A DNA stretch of 64,000 nt, taken from Manihot esculenta. Lineage: Eukaryota; Streptophyta; Magnoliopsida; Malpighiales; Euphorbiaceae. The position numbers and the translations under genes are program-made. The stretch spans positions 6,915,610 through 6,979,609 of the forward strand of contig NC_035169.2 in NCBI RefSeq assembly GCF_001659605.2, written 5' to 3'. Numbering within the stretch: the first letter of the stretch is position 1; every line of letters begins with the position of its first letter. Shown here piece after piece: positions 49,501 to 58,153 of this stretch. Below the pieces are notes generated by a model. It saw only the letters and a program-made list of their open reading frames with translations. It was not told where the DNA came from and did not search any database.

Positions 49501-51528
49501 ACATCCCCTCCTGAGCAACCTACGAGCCTGTAGGGCTGATATCAGACCTCTAGGCGTGCCCCTCCTGTCTCCTCTGAAGACAAACTCAGATCCATCCTCA
49601 TCTCTGAACTTAACTACCTTGTCTCTACAGTCCAAGGTAGCACCATATGCAGATAGCCAATCCATCCCTAGAATGACGTCAAAATCTGTCAACTCTAGAA
49701 CCACAAGGTCAGCTGGAAGGCATCTACCATCTATAAACACTGGACTATGTCGACAGACTGTCTCTGCCAACGATGGATCACACTTAGGGCCACTTACCCA
49801 TAGGGGACACTCTAACCCAGACGTCATCAAACCCACTCTCTCTATGGCTCTGGGAGCAACAAAGGAATGTGAAGCACCAGGGTCTAACAAAGCATACACC
49901 TCAGAACACCCAATGAGAAGGTTACCTGACACCACGGTGTTAGAAGTGTTTGCCTCCTGCTGTGTCATCGTGAAAATCCGCGCCGGAGCTGACGGACCTC
50001 CACCTCTGGGACCTGCAGATGAAGAGGCTGACCCTCTCCCTCTGCCTCTGCCCTGCGTCATAACTGAAACTGGTGGTTGTGGCATGCTAGCTGGAGCTGT
50101 CTGCTGGGATGGTGCCGTGAAAGCTGCCTGAGGGCACTCACGAGCCATGTGTCCCTCCTGGCCGCACCTGTAACATCCTGTAATCCCAAAGCGACAAACT
50201 CCTCTGTGCGCTTTACCGCACCTACTACACACTGGAACCTCTGAACCTGAACTCATGCCACTGCCCAATCCCAGACCTGCTTTAATCTTGTTCCAGAACT
50301 TATTCTTCCTCGACTTCTGAGTGGAACCACTCCACTTCTTACCACTGGAAGTTGCTGCACCCTGTGAAGAGGGATCTGACTTACCCCTACCTGGGGTCTT
50401 AGAACCAGAGGACTGTGCCGGCTGCTGTTTCACTGTACCCTGTATAATGGCACTAGCCTCCATCCTCCGTGCTAAATCCACCACGGTGTGGAAACTCTCC
50501 CTCTCGGCTGCATGGATCAAAGAGGAATACCTGGAATGCAATTTCATAGCATACCTCCTAGCCTTTTTCTGTTCCGTATCATAGGCCTGTCCTGCATACC
50601 GCAGCAACTCCAGAAACCTGTCAGTAAACTCATCAATACTCATATCCTCAGTCTGCTTGAGCTGCTCAAACTCTATCATCTTTAGCTCTTTCGAACTATC
50701 TGGGAATGCCCATCCGGCAAACTCATTAGCAAACTCCTCCCAAGACATGTTATCCAACCTAGGGTCCACATAGACGCCAAACCATTCCTTCGCCTTCTTA
50801 CATTTTAAAGTGAACCCTGCCATCTGAATGGCTCTGGTATCATCTGCCCCTAGCTCATCTGCTATCATCTTGACTGCTTTAATGTACTCAAACGGATCAT
50901 CTCCGGATTGATACTTAGGAGCATCTAACTTTAGGTAATCAGTCATCTTTACCTTGCTCCTCACAGATGGGCCAGGTTGAGGTGTTTGGATAACTGGGGC
51001 TTCTGGTTGTACCACTGGTGGTGGTGGGGGAGGTGCAGAACTTTCTGGTGTAGAGTATGCTGGACTGGGGTAAAAAGGTGAGGGTGGATACATGGGATAT
51101 GGTGGATATGGGGGGTAATACGGTGGATAAGGCATATATGTGGGATCTGGGTGAAAACTAGGATGATCCGATGTACCTCCCATCGAATATCCTGGGCCCT
51201 GTGGGTAGGGCTGATAGTGGGGTGGATAACCATACCCCGAGGCCTGACCGCCTCCCTGTGATGATCCCACATCCTCCTCTGTCATGCCAACACCTAACCC
51301 TCCATCCCTTCTTGGATCCACATCCATCTCTTCCCTTGTATCACTAGATCTTCTTCTCTGTTCTGTCTCCCTCCTGCTTTCATCAAAAGACCTTCTGGGG
51401 TCCCTTGATGATCTTTCTCTGCCTGCCCTTTGGGACATAGCTCTTGGCAAAGCAGGGGGACGCCCTTCCATACCCTCATTCTCGGGCGGAGCTCCAGTCA
51501 ATCTAGCTGATCGACGGGTTCCTCTCAT
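46540..51528 (-). CDS. Gypsy-D gag-pol polyprotein with chromodomain
   Basis: Open frame of 1662 residues from ATG 51528 ([10 protein letters not shown]); an in-frame ATG 18 codons upstream is less likely since A and B start at the same MRG. Rough positions: Pro/Tyr-rich region 110-190; gag domain 195-380; zinc knuckle [14 protein letters not shown] near 450; protease DPGASHSF near 545; RT about 715-885 with [11 protein letters not shown]; RNase H about 1015-1135 with [10 protein letters not shown]; integrase zinc motif 1237-1280 (CEICQRV) and core 1305-1450 (MDFVVGL, SDRGPQF); chromodomain in the last 55 residues. All catalytic motifs are present. The gene is intact, yet its 5' LTR has no U3, so transcription would need an outside promoter. 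Confidence 0.95.
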   Translation of the reverse strand: MRGTRRSARLTGAPPENEGMEGRPPALPRAMSQRAGRERSSRDPRRSFDESRRETEQRRRSSDTREEMDVDPRRDGGLGVGMTEEDVGSSQGGGQASGYGYPPHYQPYPQGPGYSMGGTSDHPSFHPDPTYMPYPPYYPPYPPYPMYPPSPFYPSPAYSTPESSAPPPPPPVVQPEAPVIQTPQPGPSVRSKVKMTDYLKLDAPKYQSGDDPFEYIKAVKMIADELGADDTRAIQMAGFTLKCKKAKEWFGVYVDPRLDNMSWEEFANEFAGWAFPDSSKELKMIEFEQLKQTEDMSIDEFTDRFLELLRYAGQAYDTEQKKARRYAMKLHSRYSSLIHAAERESFHTVVDLARRMEASAIIQGTVKQQPAQSSGSKTPGRGKSDPSSQGAATSSGKKWSGSTQKSRKNKFWNKIKAGLGLGSGMSSGSEVPVCSRCGKAHRGVCRFGITGCYRCGQEGHMARECPQAAFTAPSQQTAPASMPQPPVSVMTQGRGRGRGSASSSAGPRGGGPSAPARIFTMTQQEANTSNTVVSGNLLIGCSEVYALLDPGASHSFVAPRAIERVGLMTSGLECPLWVSGPKCDPSLAETVCRHSPVFIDGRCLPADLVVLELTDFDVILGMDWLSAYGATLDCRDKVVKFRDEDGSEFVFRGDRRGTPRGLISALQARRLLRRGCQGYLAHVRELDSQVRDPSSVPVVREFPDVFPDELPGLPPDREIEFEIELVPGTRPISIPPYRMAPAELKELKEQLQELVDKGFIRPSTSPWGAPVLFVKKKDGSLRLCIDYRQLNKVTTKNKYPLPRIDDLFDQLAGAGCFSKIDLRSGYHQLRIREEDVPKTAFRTRYGHYEFLVMPFGLTNAPAAFMDLMNRVFREYLDHFVIVFIDDILVYSRNAEEHAHHLRIVLQTLREHGLYAKFSKCEFWLRSISFLGHVVSDQGIAVDPKKIEAVANWPRPTTVTEVKSFLGLAGYYRRFVQDFSKIAAPMTRLTRKNQRFTWSDQCEESFEELKRRLTSAPVLALPTSDEDFTVFCDASRVGLGCVLMQNDRVIAYASRQLKKHELNYPTHDLEMAAVIFALKMWRHYLYGVKCEIFTDHKSLQHILSQRELNLRQRRWVELLSDYDCRIQYHPGKANVVADALSRKSLGSLSHITAERRPVVKDFYRLVEEGLQLEVTGTGALIAQMRVTPVFLEQVAQKQHEDPVLVKIARTVQSGKSEEFRFDDQGILRYGHRLCVPDDISLKGDIMREAHNARYSIHPGATKMYQDLKKVYWWPAMKREVAQFVSACEICQRVKLEHQKPAGMLNPLPIPEWKWENIAMDFVVGLPATSNRLDSIWVIVDRLTKSAHFIPVRSGYSVDKLAQVYLEEVVRLHGAPVSIVSDRGPQFTSRFWRSLQEAMGTRLDFSTAFHPQTDGQSERTIQTIEDMLRMCVLDFGGSWRQHLPLVEFAYNNSHHASIGMAPYEALYGRKCRSPVCWEEVGERSLAGPELVEITNRVVPIIRERLKTAVSRQKSYADVRRKHIEFEEGDLVLLKVSPMKGVVRFGRKGKLAPRYIGPFEILQKVGNVSYKLDLPMSMERIHPVFHVSMLRKFVSDPNKVLSEPDVEILGDLTYVEQPVRIIDTQIRKLRNKEIPMVKVLWNHHNIEECTWETRESMLQQYPYLF

Positions 51529-51792
51529 TTTCGCTTCTGAAAACATAACATACACTTTAGCATATGATCCATGTAAAAACATGAACCCTCAACTCATAGC
51601 ATAGCATATCATAGCATAGCAGTAAATGCACATGCATAACATCATGGCATTACACATCAAGACAGGACTCAACATCCTATCCTAGTGGACATGATCTTCC
51701 TCTTGTGCTTGCCCTCTAAAACAACCTCTTTCCGATGTGAGATATCTCTAATCCCTGAGCATCTTAGCTCAGCACACCGTACTCTAGAGGCC

Positions 51793-51808
51793 CTATGCTT
51801 TGATACCA
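51793..51808 (-). promoter_or_regulatory. Gypsy-D primer binding site (altered)
   Basis: Minus-strand TGGTATCAAAGCATAG. It matches the initiator tRNA-Met end for eight bases, then has A for G at the ninth, and differs again after AGC. Weaker than in A and B. Confidence 0.65.
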
Positions 51809-51811
51809 ATC

Positions 51812-53048
51812 TGTAACAGCCCGCTTACCGGACCATCACCGGCACTAGGATCCAGATCGGCTTAAAGCCGCCGGGACCCGTAGTAAGCCTACTGTCAACT
51901 CTGTGTACCTGATAAATCCCATACATGATCACACTTAAACTTAAAACTGTTACTTACTCTTCTCTCTCTTTTTTTTTTTTTTTGTTTTCTTTCTTTCTTT
52001 GCTTGACTATCCTTTCTTTTCTTGAAATTTTTCTCATCAACTAAGCCTGGACTATGCATGCTCTGTCTGTATGCACTCGAAGAGTGATACCTGCTATGGT
52101 ACCATACAGTAACTACAGAGATAGAAATACTATCATGCACCAAGCCTAGCTCATCATACATTATCTCAATCCGAAAAGGATCATGTACAAAGGGATAAAC
52201 ATACACTAGGGCCAAGCACAATACTCTAATACTCTATATAACTTGCTTTTACATCATTTCTATACATTACATAAACTCTGTACTGTACATCATTATCATG
52301 ATAATCATGTCCACTCATCTATCCTATTACAAATGCCTTTACCCTTGCTTTCTCTTCTCTGAGGCCCTGAAAAATGGGGTTAGGGAGAGGGATGAGCTGC
52401 TAAAGCCCAGTGAGCGGAATCTATAAAAATCACATTTAAAACATGCTATCATATGATGCATCACTGCACAAACATTTCACATCTCGGATTGGACATGATC
52501 CCAAAACTCCCTCTGTCAGTGCCCGGCTCCCAAAGGAGCTCACACAGGTCTTTCACTAACTACTCATGGTGCCCGACCCTATAAGGGCTCTCACAGGACT
52601 CATCCAAGGTAAATGCCCGGCCCCAAAGGAGCTCACACAGGACATACAATAATGACAGACTTATGGGCTATTGAGATCGCCTCGGTCCAATCCACATATA
52701 CAAGTAATAATGCAATGCATCAACTTGATGAATACTAATGCAAAGCATCCTACATAAACATGGCATTCATGATGCATGAATCATGCTAAAACAGTTCTTA
52801 ACTTTTAAAATAAAGTTCTGTTCCACTCACCTCTGTCAACTGCTGGGCAGTCTCTGTAACTCTAACTCTGTGGGCCTCCTTGGTCTCTCGGGTCCGTACC
52901 TACACAGGTGGACTCAAATGAGGACCAAACTTACTTAAACATAACTCTTAATATCTCCCCAAAACCCCTCTAAAACATCATAGGCATGCATGGAAAAATG
53001 GGCAAAAGAAGGCTGGACTGGGCACTTTCGGCGGCTGGTTCGGCGGCC
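51812..53048 (-). repeat. Gypsy-D truncated 5' LTR
   Basis: Equals 44141-45377 with a constant offset of 7671. It ends inside the palindrome array at TTCGGCGGCC, so the whole U3 part, with promoter array and TATA position, is missing. Confidence 0.92.
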
Positions 53049-53102
53049 TTAAGCCGATCTGGATCCTAGTGCCGGTGATGGTCCGGTAAGCGGGCTGTTA
53101 CA
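53041..53102 (+). repeat. Inverted LTR terminus at the right end of Gypsy-D
   Basis: Its reverse complement equals the first 62 bases of the D LTR (TGTAACAGCCCGC ... GCCGCC) but for one base in CTTAAAGCC against CTTAAGGCC. The junction falls on the shared string CGGCGGC, a microhomology. The final TTACA is followed directly by the ACTCC duplication. Confidence 0.92.
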
Positions 53103-53889
53103 ACTCCTCCCAGGACATACTGTCCGCTCTCGGGTCCACATAGTTCTTAAACCAACCACGTGCCTTCTTGCACTCCAGTGTGAACCCAGCCATCTGAATG
53201 GCTCTACTGTCATCAGCCCCTATCTCATCTGTAATAGTCTTGACCCTGCTCAGATACTCAAATGGGTCATCGCCTGCTCTGTACTGAGGAGCACCCAACT
53301 TCATGTAATCGGTCATCTTGACCTTGCTCCCTCCAGATGAGGTAGGTTTGGGTACTTGTGTTTCCGGGATAGTAGGTACTGGTGGTGGTGGAGGTGCAAC
53401 ATCCCCTAGGGTAGGGTTTGCTGTACTGGTATAGGGAGGTGGAGGTGGGTACATGGGGTACTGAGAGTATGGTGGGTAGTAAGGTGGGTATGGCATATGT
53501 GGAGGATAAGGGCTAACACTGGGGTAATCCGATGTACCTCCCATCGAATACCCTGGATGGTGTGAATAGGGTGGGTAGTGATGTGGCTGGACATAACTCG
53601 AGGCCTGAGTGCCTCCTTCTGATTCTCCCATGCCCTCTTCCGGCATGCTCACACCGAGACTGCCATCCCTCCTCTGATCTACTTCCATATCCTCAGACGT
53701 TCCTCCCTGCACTGTTCCCCTTACTGATCTGCTTCTACCCAGATCCAAAGACCTTCTAGGGTCTCTAGCTACTCTGTCTCTGTTGGACCTACTGGACATT
53801 GCCCTAGGCAATGCTGGAGGACGGGCATCAGCGCCCTCGTCCTGAGGTGGCACTCCAGTCAATCGTGCAGATCGACGAGTTCCTCTCAT
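53103..53889 (-). pseudogene. Gypsy-A gag, N-terminal piece
   Basis: From ATG 53889 ([10 protein letters not shown], the same start as B and D). The first 90 residues are basic and Ser/Arg-rich, followed by a Pro/Tyr-rich stretch (PPYYPPYSQYPMYPP) and the start of the retrotransposon gag domain (KVKMTDYMKLGAPQY). The frame is cut by Gypsy-D at the codons for SWEE; it continues at 44140 on the far side of D. No decay is seen apart from the insertion. Confidence 0.85.
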
Positions 53890-54140
53890 TCTATCTTCTG
53901 AAAAACAGCACATAGTATAAGCAATCATTAGCATCATATGGTTCATGTGGAAACACATGAACCCTCATCACATACATAGCATCACATCATAGCATTTATG
54001 CACATGCATATCATCATGGCATATCATATCATCATATAGACAGGACTCTACATCCTATCCTAGTGGACATGATTTTCCTAGTGTGCTTGACCTTCTAGAA
54101 CATCTATGAGCCCGACACACTAGGTCTGACCATATGAACC

Positions 54141-54156
54141 TAGGGCTCTGATACCA
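54141..54156 (-). promoter_or_regulatory. Gypsy-A primer binding site
   Basis: Minus-strand TGGTATCAGAGCCCTA, complementary to the 3' end of initiator tRNA-Met over its first 13 bases, three bases inside the 5' LTR. Confidence 0.85.
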
Positions 54157-54640
54157 CTCTGTAACGACCCGAAAATCCGACCCGTTACCGGCGCTAGGAT
54201 CCAGATCGGCTTAAGGCCGCCGGGACCCGTAGCAAGCCTACATACCTCCTGTAAACCTGTGGAATCCCATACATAACATGATCTGTAAAAATTTTTCTTT
54301 TCTCTTATCCAAGCAAAACCTGTGCATACACAAAATCATACATAAACCCCACACTGGAGTCCTCATCAAATACTCCAATGGGGTATCATCATCATACATA
54401 TCAGCTTGGATAATCATGGTCATTAACATCATTACTCATTAAACACTCTGTACATAATGGGGATTCACACACCGCTAGGTCAAGCACTACTATAATCCTC
54501 AATACATCATCAAATCGTTCATTACATTACATGGTCATAAATACTCATTACATCATGTTCATGTCCACTACTATCTATTACAACATACATGACTTAACTT
54601 CCCTCTAGCCGACTTCCTGATCTATCCTGTACCTGCAACT

Positions 54641-55085
54641 CTGGGGATAAAGGGAGTGGGGTGAGCTACTAGAGCCCAGTGAGCAGAATAATAAAACATC
54701 AATTTAAATCATGCTTTCATGTATGCGCCATAACACAAACATTTCACAACAAGGATGAACTTGTCACCATTTAGCCCCTATCTTTCTTACTTATACATGC
54801 CGGGGGCGTGGAGCCGTAGCAGACACACCCGGACTTCCATAATCTGTCATAGTGCCAGGGGCGTACAGCCGTAGCAGGCACACCTGGACTCACATAGGCT
54901 ATCATGACATACAAGGGCTAATGGATCATTCAACATTCATCCACATCAACAACAAAGTATGCAATGCAACATATTCGTGAATTCTAATGCAAACAACCTA
55001 ATATATCTCATGGCATTCATGATGCGTGAATCATGCTAAAACATTTCATTAATTTGCTTTAAAACTTAAAGTTTATTCCACTCAC
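54641..55085 (-). other. Predicted second leader intron of Gypsy-A
   Basis: In minus-strand sense the donor is CCAGAG|GTGAGTGG (55086/55085) and the acceptor CTTTATCCCCAG (54641). The same donor and acceptor positions are seen in B (40401 and 39968), C (41705 and 42607, plus), D (45159 and 44696) and E (59088 and 58596). A hairpin repeat lies inside in each case. Confidence 0.45.
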
Positions 55086-55157
55086 CTCTGGCTAGCTCTG
55101 AAGAGACTCTAAAGCAGCTGGCTCACTGCTGGGGGTCTCGGTTCCTCGGGTCCGAAC

Positions 55158-55764
55158 CTACACAGGTGGACTCAAATGAGGGACCAAACATACATGAATA
55201 TGACTCTAAAATACTCCCCAAAAACCCCCTAAAACATCCTGAAAACATCACATGAAAACATGCAAGAAATGGCTGAACAGGGCACTTTCGGCGGCAGGTT
55301 CGGCGGCCGAAAGTCCCTCTGCAGCCGAAAGTCATGCAGGTTCGGCGGCACTTTCGGCGGCCGAACCTCCCAGACAGAGACGAAACTTAAGTTTCGGGGG
55401 CAGGCTTCGGCAGCCGAAACTGCCTCCACAAGGGGGTTCGGCGGCCGAAAGTCACTTCGGCGGCCGAACCTGAGTTTCTGCCGAAGGGCAGAAACTTGGC
55501 TCCCTTGTGTCCACAGCCTCCAAAACGCCTCAAAACATGCATAAACTTGTTTCTACACATGCATACACATCATACATCACACCTAGGGGTCTCAAACTAT
55601 AATATACCCCAACTACAACACTTCAAACAACACATTTCCAACATACATTGTTCAAATCACAACATAAACCCATAAACCTAACAACAAGCCTAAACATGCA
55701 TTCTACCCCATCAACTTGCATAAAACTTTCATAAAACATAAAAGAAGCATAGATCGAAGCTTAC
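55158..55764 (-). other. Predicted first leader intron of Gypsy-A
   Basis: Minus-strand donor TCAAGAG|GTAAGC (55765/55764) and acceptor CCACCTGTGTAG (55158), leaving a 72-nt exon before the second intron. Equivalent sites: B 41142 and 40481, C 31489 and 32094, D 45896 and 45229. The leader palindrome array lies within it. Confidence 0.45.
55285..55477 (-). promoter_or_regulatory. GCC-box palindrome array, leader part (Gypsy-A 5' LTR)
   Basis: About seven close copies of TTCGGCGGCCGAA or half sites, separated by 10-30 bp. Each complete unit carries GGCGGC, the complement of the GCC-box core GCCGCC. It lies downstream of the TATA box in element sense, inside the first predicted leader intron. 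Confidence 0.6.
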
Positions 55765-55994
55765 CTCTTGAAGATCGAGAGGAAGAACGACCCTAGCTCG
55801 GAAAATGGAGGGATTTAGCTCCAAGACTTCCAAGCTCCAAACTTGCTTAAAAACACTCAAAAACTTTTGTGGAACCTTAAAACTCAAAGAAAATGGTGGG
55901 GATTGAAGGAAAAACACAAGATTTGGGAGAGGGAGGTCGGAAGCTTGCTGTGGCTGAAAATGGGAGAAAACTCTCCCATTTCGGCTAAGTGCCC

Positions 55995-56002
55995 CTTTTA
56001 TA
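55995..56002 (-). promoter_or_regulatory. TATA box of the Gypsy-A 5' LTR
   Basis: TATAAAAG in minus-strand sense, next to the conserved CCAGCCACC. The same box is at 41386-41393 and 33994-34001 (B) and, in plus sense, at 31268-31275 (C). Confidence 0.65.
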
Positions 56003-56019
56003 GGTGGCTGGCCAGGCCA

Positions 56020-56186
56020 CGTTCGGGGGCCGAAAGTGCCTCCGCATGCATGCAAGGTTCGGCGGCCGAACTTGGAGTTCGGCGGCCGAACCTGCATTTC
56101 CCTCACTCAAAATTTTCGGGCGCCTAAAGTCCCTCCGAAAGCATGCATGTTCGGCGGCCGAACTTCGGAGTTCGGCGGCCGAACCT
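56020..56186 (-). promoter_or_regulatory. GCC-box palindrome array, promoter part (Gypsy-A 5' LTR)
   Basis: Four complete TTCGGCGGCCGAAC units (about 56057, 56077, 56149 and 56170) plus degenerate ones, immediately upstream of TATA in element sense. The position suits an enhancer. Confidence 0.6.
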
Positions 56187-56473
56187 GGGTTTTCCTCCAA
56201 AGATTTTTCATGCAAAAACTCATTTAATTTCTTACTTAAAAACATGAAATACATGAAAACATTTCATAAAATCATAGTTTTACCCTTCTAGAGGTTTCCG
56301 ACATCCGAGGTCTCACCGGACGGTAGGGATTCCGATACCGGAGTCTAGCCGGGTATTACAGAGAAGATATGAGGGAGAAGAATGATAGATGGATTTTACG
56401 TTAAGAGGGATTTTATTAAGTTCATTAAGGGTATTTTTGGTAAAAAATTTCACCTCTCACCTTAGACTCTTTG

Positions 56474-56608
56474 ACCAAACGGCCATTTTGGACGAAAGGA
56501 CTATGAATTTGGACGGAAGAGAAAGTGAGGGACTTAAATGTTGGGTCGTCAAAATAGGACATAAGTGTTAATTATATTAAACCTCAGGAACTAAAAAATA
56601 ATTTTTTC
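56474..56608 (-). repeat. Right terminal inverted repeat of the Mutator-like element
   Basis: Contains ACGGCCATTTTGGACG and TTGGACGGAAGAGAAAG, the reverse complement of the left repeat. Ends at C56608, followed by TATAATTTA, the near-copy of the left flanking 9-mer. Confidence 0.8.
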
Positions 56609-56617
56609 TATAATTTA

Positions 56618-58153
56618 TTCAAAATATAATTAAAAGAGATAATGCAATAAATATGCACAAGAGTGATATATTAATCTAGGGTAAATTTTAATAAAAAGTC
56701 AATTATAGTTAAATATATAATTCCCCTCTAATTTCGTGCCAAACACGCCCTTAATTTACATACTTTTTCAATTAAATTACAAATTCAAAGGGGGGAAATT
56801 TTGTTTCCATTTTCATTCTGTAACTTTATTTGGGCAGCATAAGCATTGCAATGGCAAAGTGTAGAGGAAGAAGGAAAAGGAAATGCAAGATAGGGAAGGG
56901 CACGTGTGGTGGAGCTTGCACCGATGTTTTGAGAGCAACCAGCCAACGGGAACTGAAAACAACAGCGCCAGGATGGATAAATTAATGGCCTGTGGGCCCT
57001 CTGGACCACCACCTGTTGCTGTCTATTCCTTTTGTAACCATTTTGTTTTTGCTAAATATTTCATTTTTATTTATTAAAAATGTCCACTTTACTTTATTTT
57101 TAATTTTTCAAATTAATTTAAAATTTAATTAGACTTGATTTATTTTAGTTAAATTGAGTTTAAATTATATTTTATGGACTATTTTAAATGAAAAATTATA
57201 AAAAAAAGTCAAATTTTGCAAAAAAAAGTAAAAGAATAAGAAAATAAATGCTAACGTAGTAATTGGAATTGACAACTAAATAAATGCTTAAGTGGAAAGT
57301 AAGCAAAAATTTTTCTATTTTCTCTTTTTCCATTTATTATTTTCATTTTTTCTATCTAAAGATTTATTTACTTATAGAAAATTAGATGTGGTTCAATTTC
57401 TCTCCTTTGTCTATGGAAAAATTATTATTTATTTCTCGAGGTAAGAAATTAATTATTTAATTTTTATATTTTAAAAATACATTAAATAGTAGAATTTAAA
57501 ATTTTTAAAAATTTAAATTCTGATTATCTGTGGAGTATAATTTATATTTAAAAAATATTTTTTAATAAGATGATTTATTTTTATTGATTAATTTTAATTT
57601 AAAAAATAAAATATATTAATAAATCTATATAAAAATATTTTAATAAAATATTCGACAGTAGAAAATGACTTATTGGTTTAAAAAAAGAGAGATTATTTTT
57701 TAAAAATAATTTATTAAATTTTATAAATATTCTAAAAATTAAAAAATATGAAAAATATTTTTCTTAAAAATATTTTTAAACAAACAAATATAGTCTTGAT
57801 TAAAAGATCACTCTCATTAAATTTTATCACGGTTATCGTTGGTTTTGTACAGTAAAGTTTCCTTTTCAGGTTATATGTTAGTTATAACAGAGTTAAAAAT
57901 TATCATGATAAACTTTTTTATTGAGTCTTTAATAGCATAAACATAATTTAATTATACAATTTTTTAAAATATAGAAACTAGCTAGTTAATTTTATCATAA
58001 TGTTAGAATTAAAGAGTAATTTTTTATAATAATAAAATTACTATAGTCACGGAAATTTTAATAAAAAAGACTACTTATTTCATTCCAGGGGCAAAATAGT
58101 TATTACACAGTTCGACACAACGATCCTCACACCACTTGCAGATAGGGAAACGC
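56618..58153. other. AT-rich spacer with repeat, no gene seen
   Basis: After the right Mutator-like end a moderately GC region (56800-57020) has no supported gene. From 57030 the DNA is very AT-rich. A block at 57540-57670 (TTTTAATAAGATG ... AAATATATTAATAAA) is similar to 62825-62940, so a dispersed AT-rich repeat family is present. Confidence 0.45.

Larger units (their letters stand above)
44141..53102 (-). mobile_element. Gypsy-D, chromodomain retrotransposon with an aberrant inverted right end
   Basis: Flanked by ACTCC (44136-44140 and 53103-53107) inside the gag of Gypsy-A. The left LTR is complete (44141-46433). The right LTR (51812-53048) matches the first 1237 bp of the left one without any indel, then stops and is joined to an inverted copy of the LTR start (to 53102). 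Both ends therefore show the same terminus, TGTAACAGCCCGC. The interior is normal with an open gag-pol. The shared LTR parts look identical, so the insertion is very recent. Confidence 0.92.
25132..56360 (-). mobile_element. Gypsy-A, chromodomain LTR retrotransposon with three later insertions
   Basis: LTRs at 25132-27341 and 54160-56360 lie between GAGAA target duplications (25127-25131 and 56361-56365). The initiator tRNA-Met primer site is next to the right LTR and the purine tract next to the left LTR, so the element reads on the minus strand. The LTRs differ by about seven substitutions and one 9-bp indel by my reading, roughly 0.3 per cent, which means a recent insertion. The gag-pol frame is open but cut into three by solo LTR C and by Gypsy-D. 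Confidence 0.93.
54160..56360 (-). repeat. Gypsy-A 5' LTR (2201 bp)
   Basis: Same ends as the left copy; lacks 9 bp near 54272 present in the left copy at about 25243. It should be the promoter LTR: TATAAAAG on the minus strand at 56002-55995, about 360 bp from the U3 start. That leaves some 1.8 kb of LTR as transcribed leader. Confidence 0.93.
22109..56608. mobile_element. Mutator-like DNA transposon carrying the nested retrotransposons
   Basis: The left end GGAAAAATTAC and the right end (reverse complement GAAAAAATTAT) begin inverted repeats of about 135 bp that share long blocks such as AAGTCCCTCACTTTCTCTTC. They are flanked by TATCATTTA (22100-22108) and TATAATTTA (56609-56617), eight of nine bases equal: a 9-bp target duplication, the mark of Mutator-like elements. 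Without Gypsy-A and its passengers the element is about 3.3 kb (22109-25131 plus 56366-56608). It holds a short spliced plus-strand gene and a broken GRF zinc-finger gene but no recognisable transposase core, so it was probably non-autonomous before the retrotransposons arrived. Confidence 0.75.

Noticed and set aside
49556..50131. Plus-strand frame of 191 codons inside Gypsy-D
   Set aside because: Antisense shadow of the gag-pol gene; same for similar plus-strand frames across 27474-30902, 34346-39292 and 43292-43975.
57030..58150. Search for tRNA or other RNA genes in spacers
   Set aside because: No cloverleaf, snoRNA or miRNA precursor could be supported by eye here or in the other AT-rich spacers.
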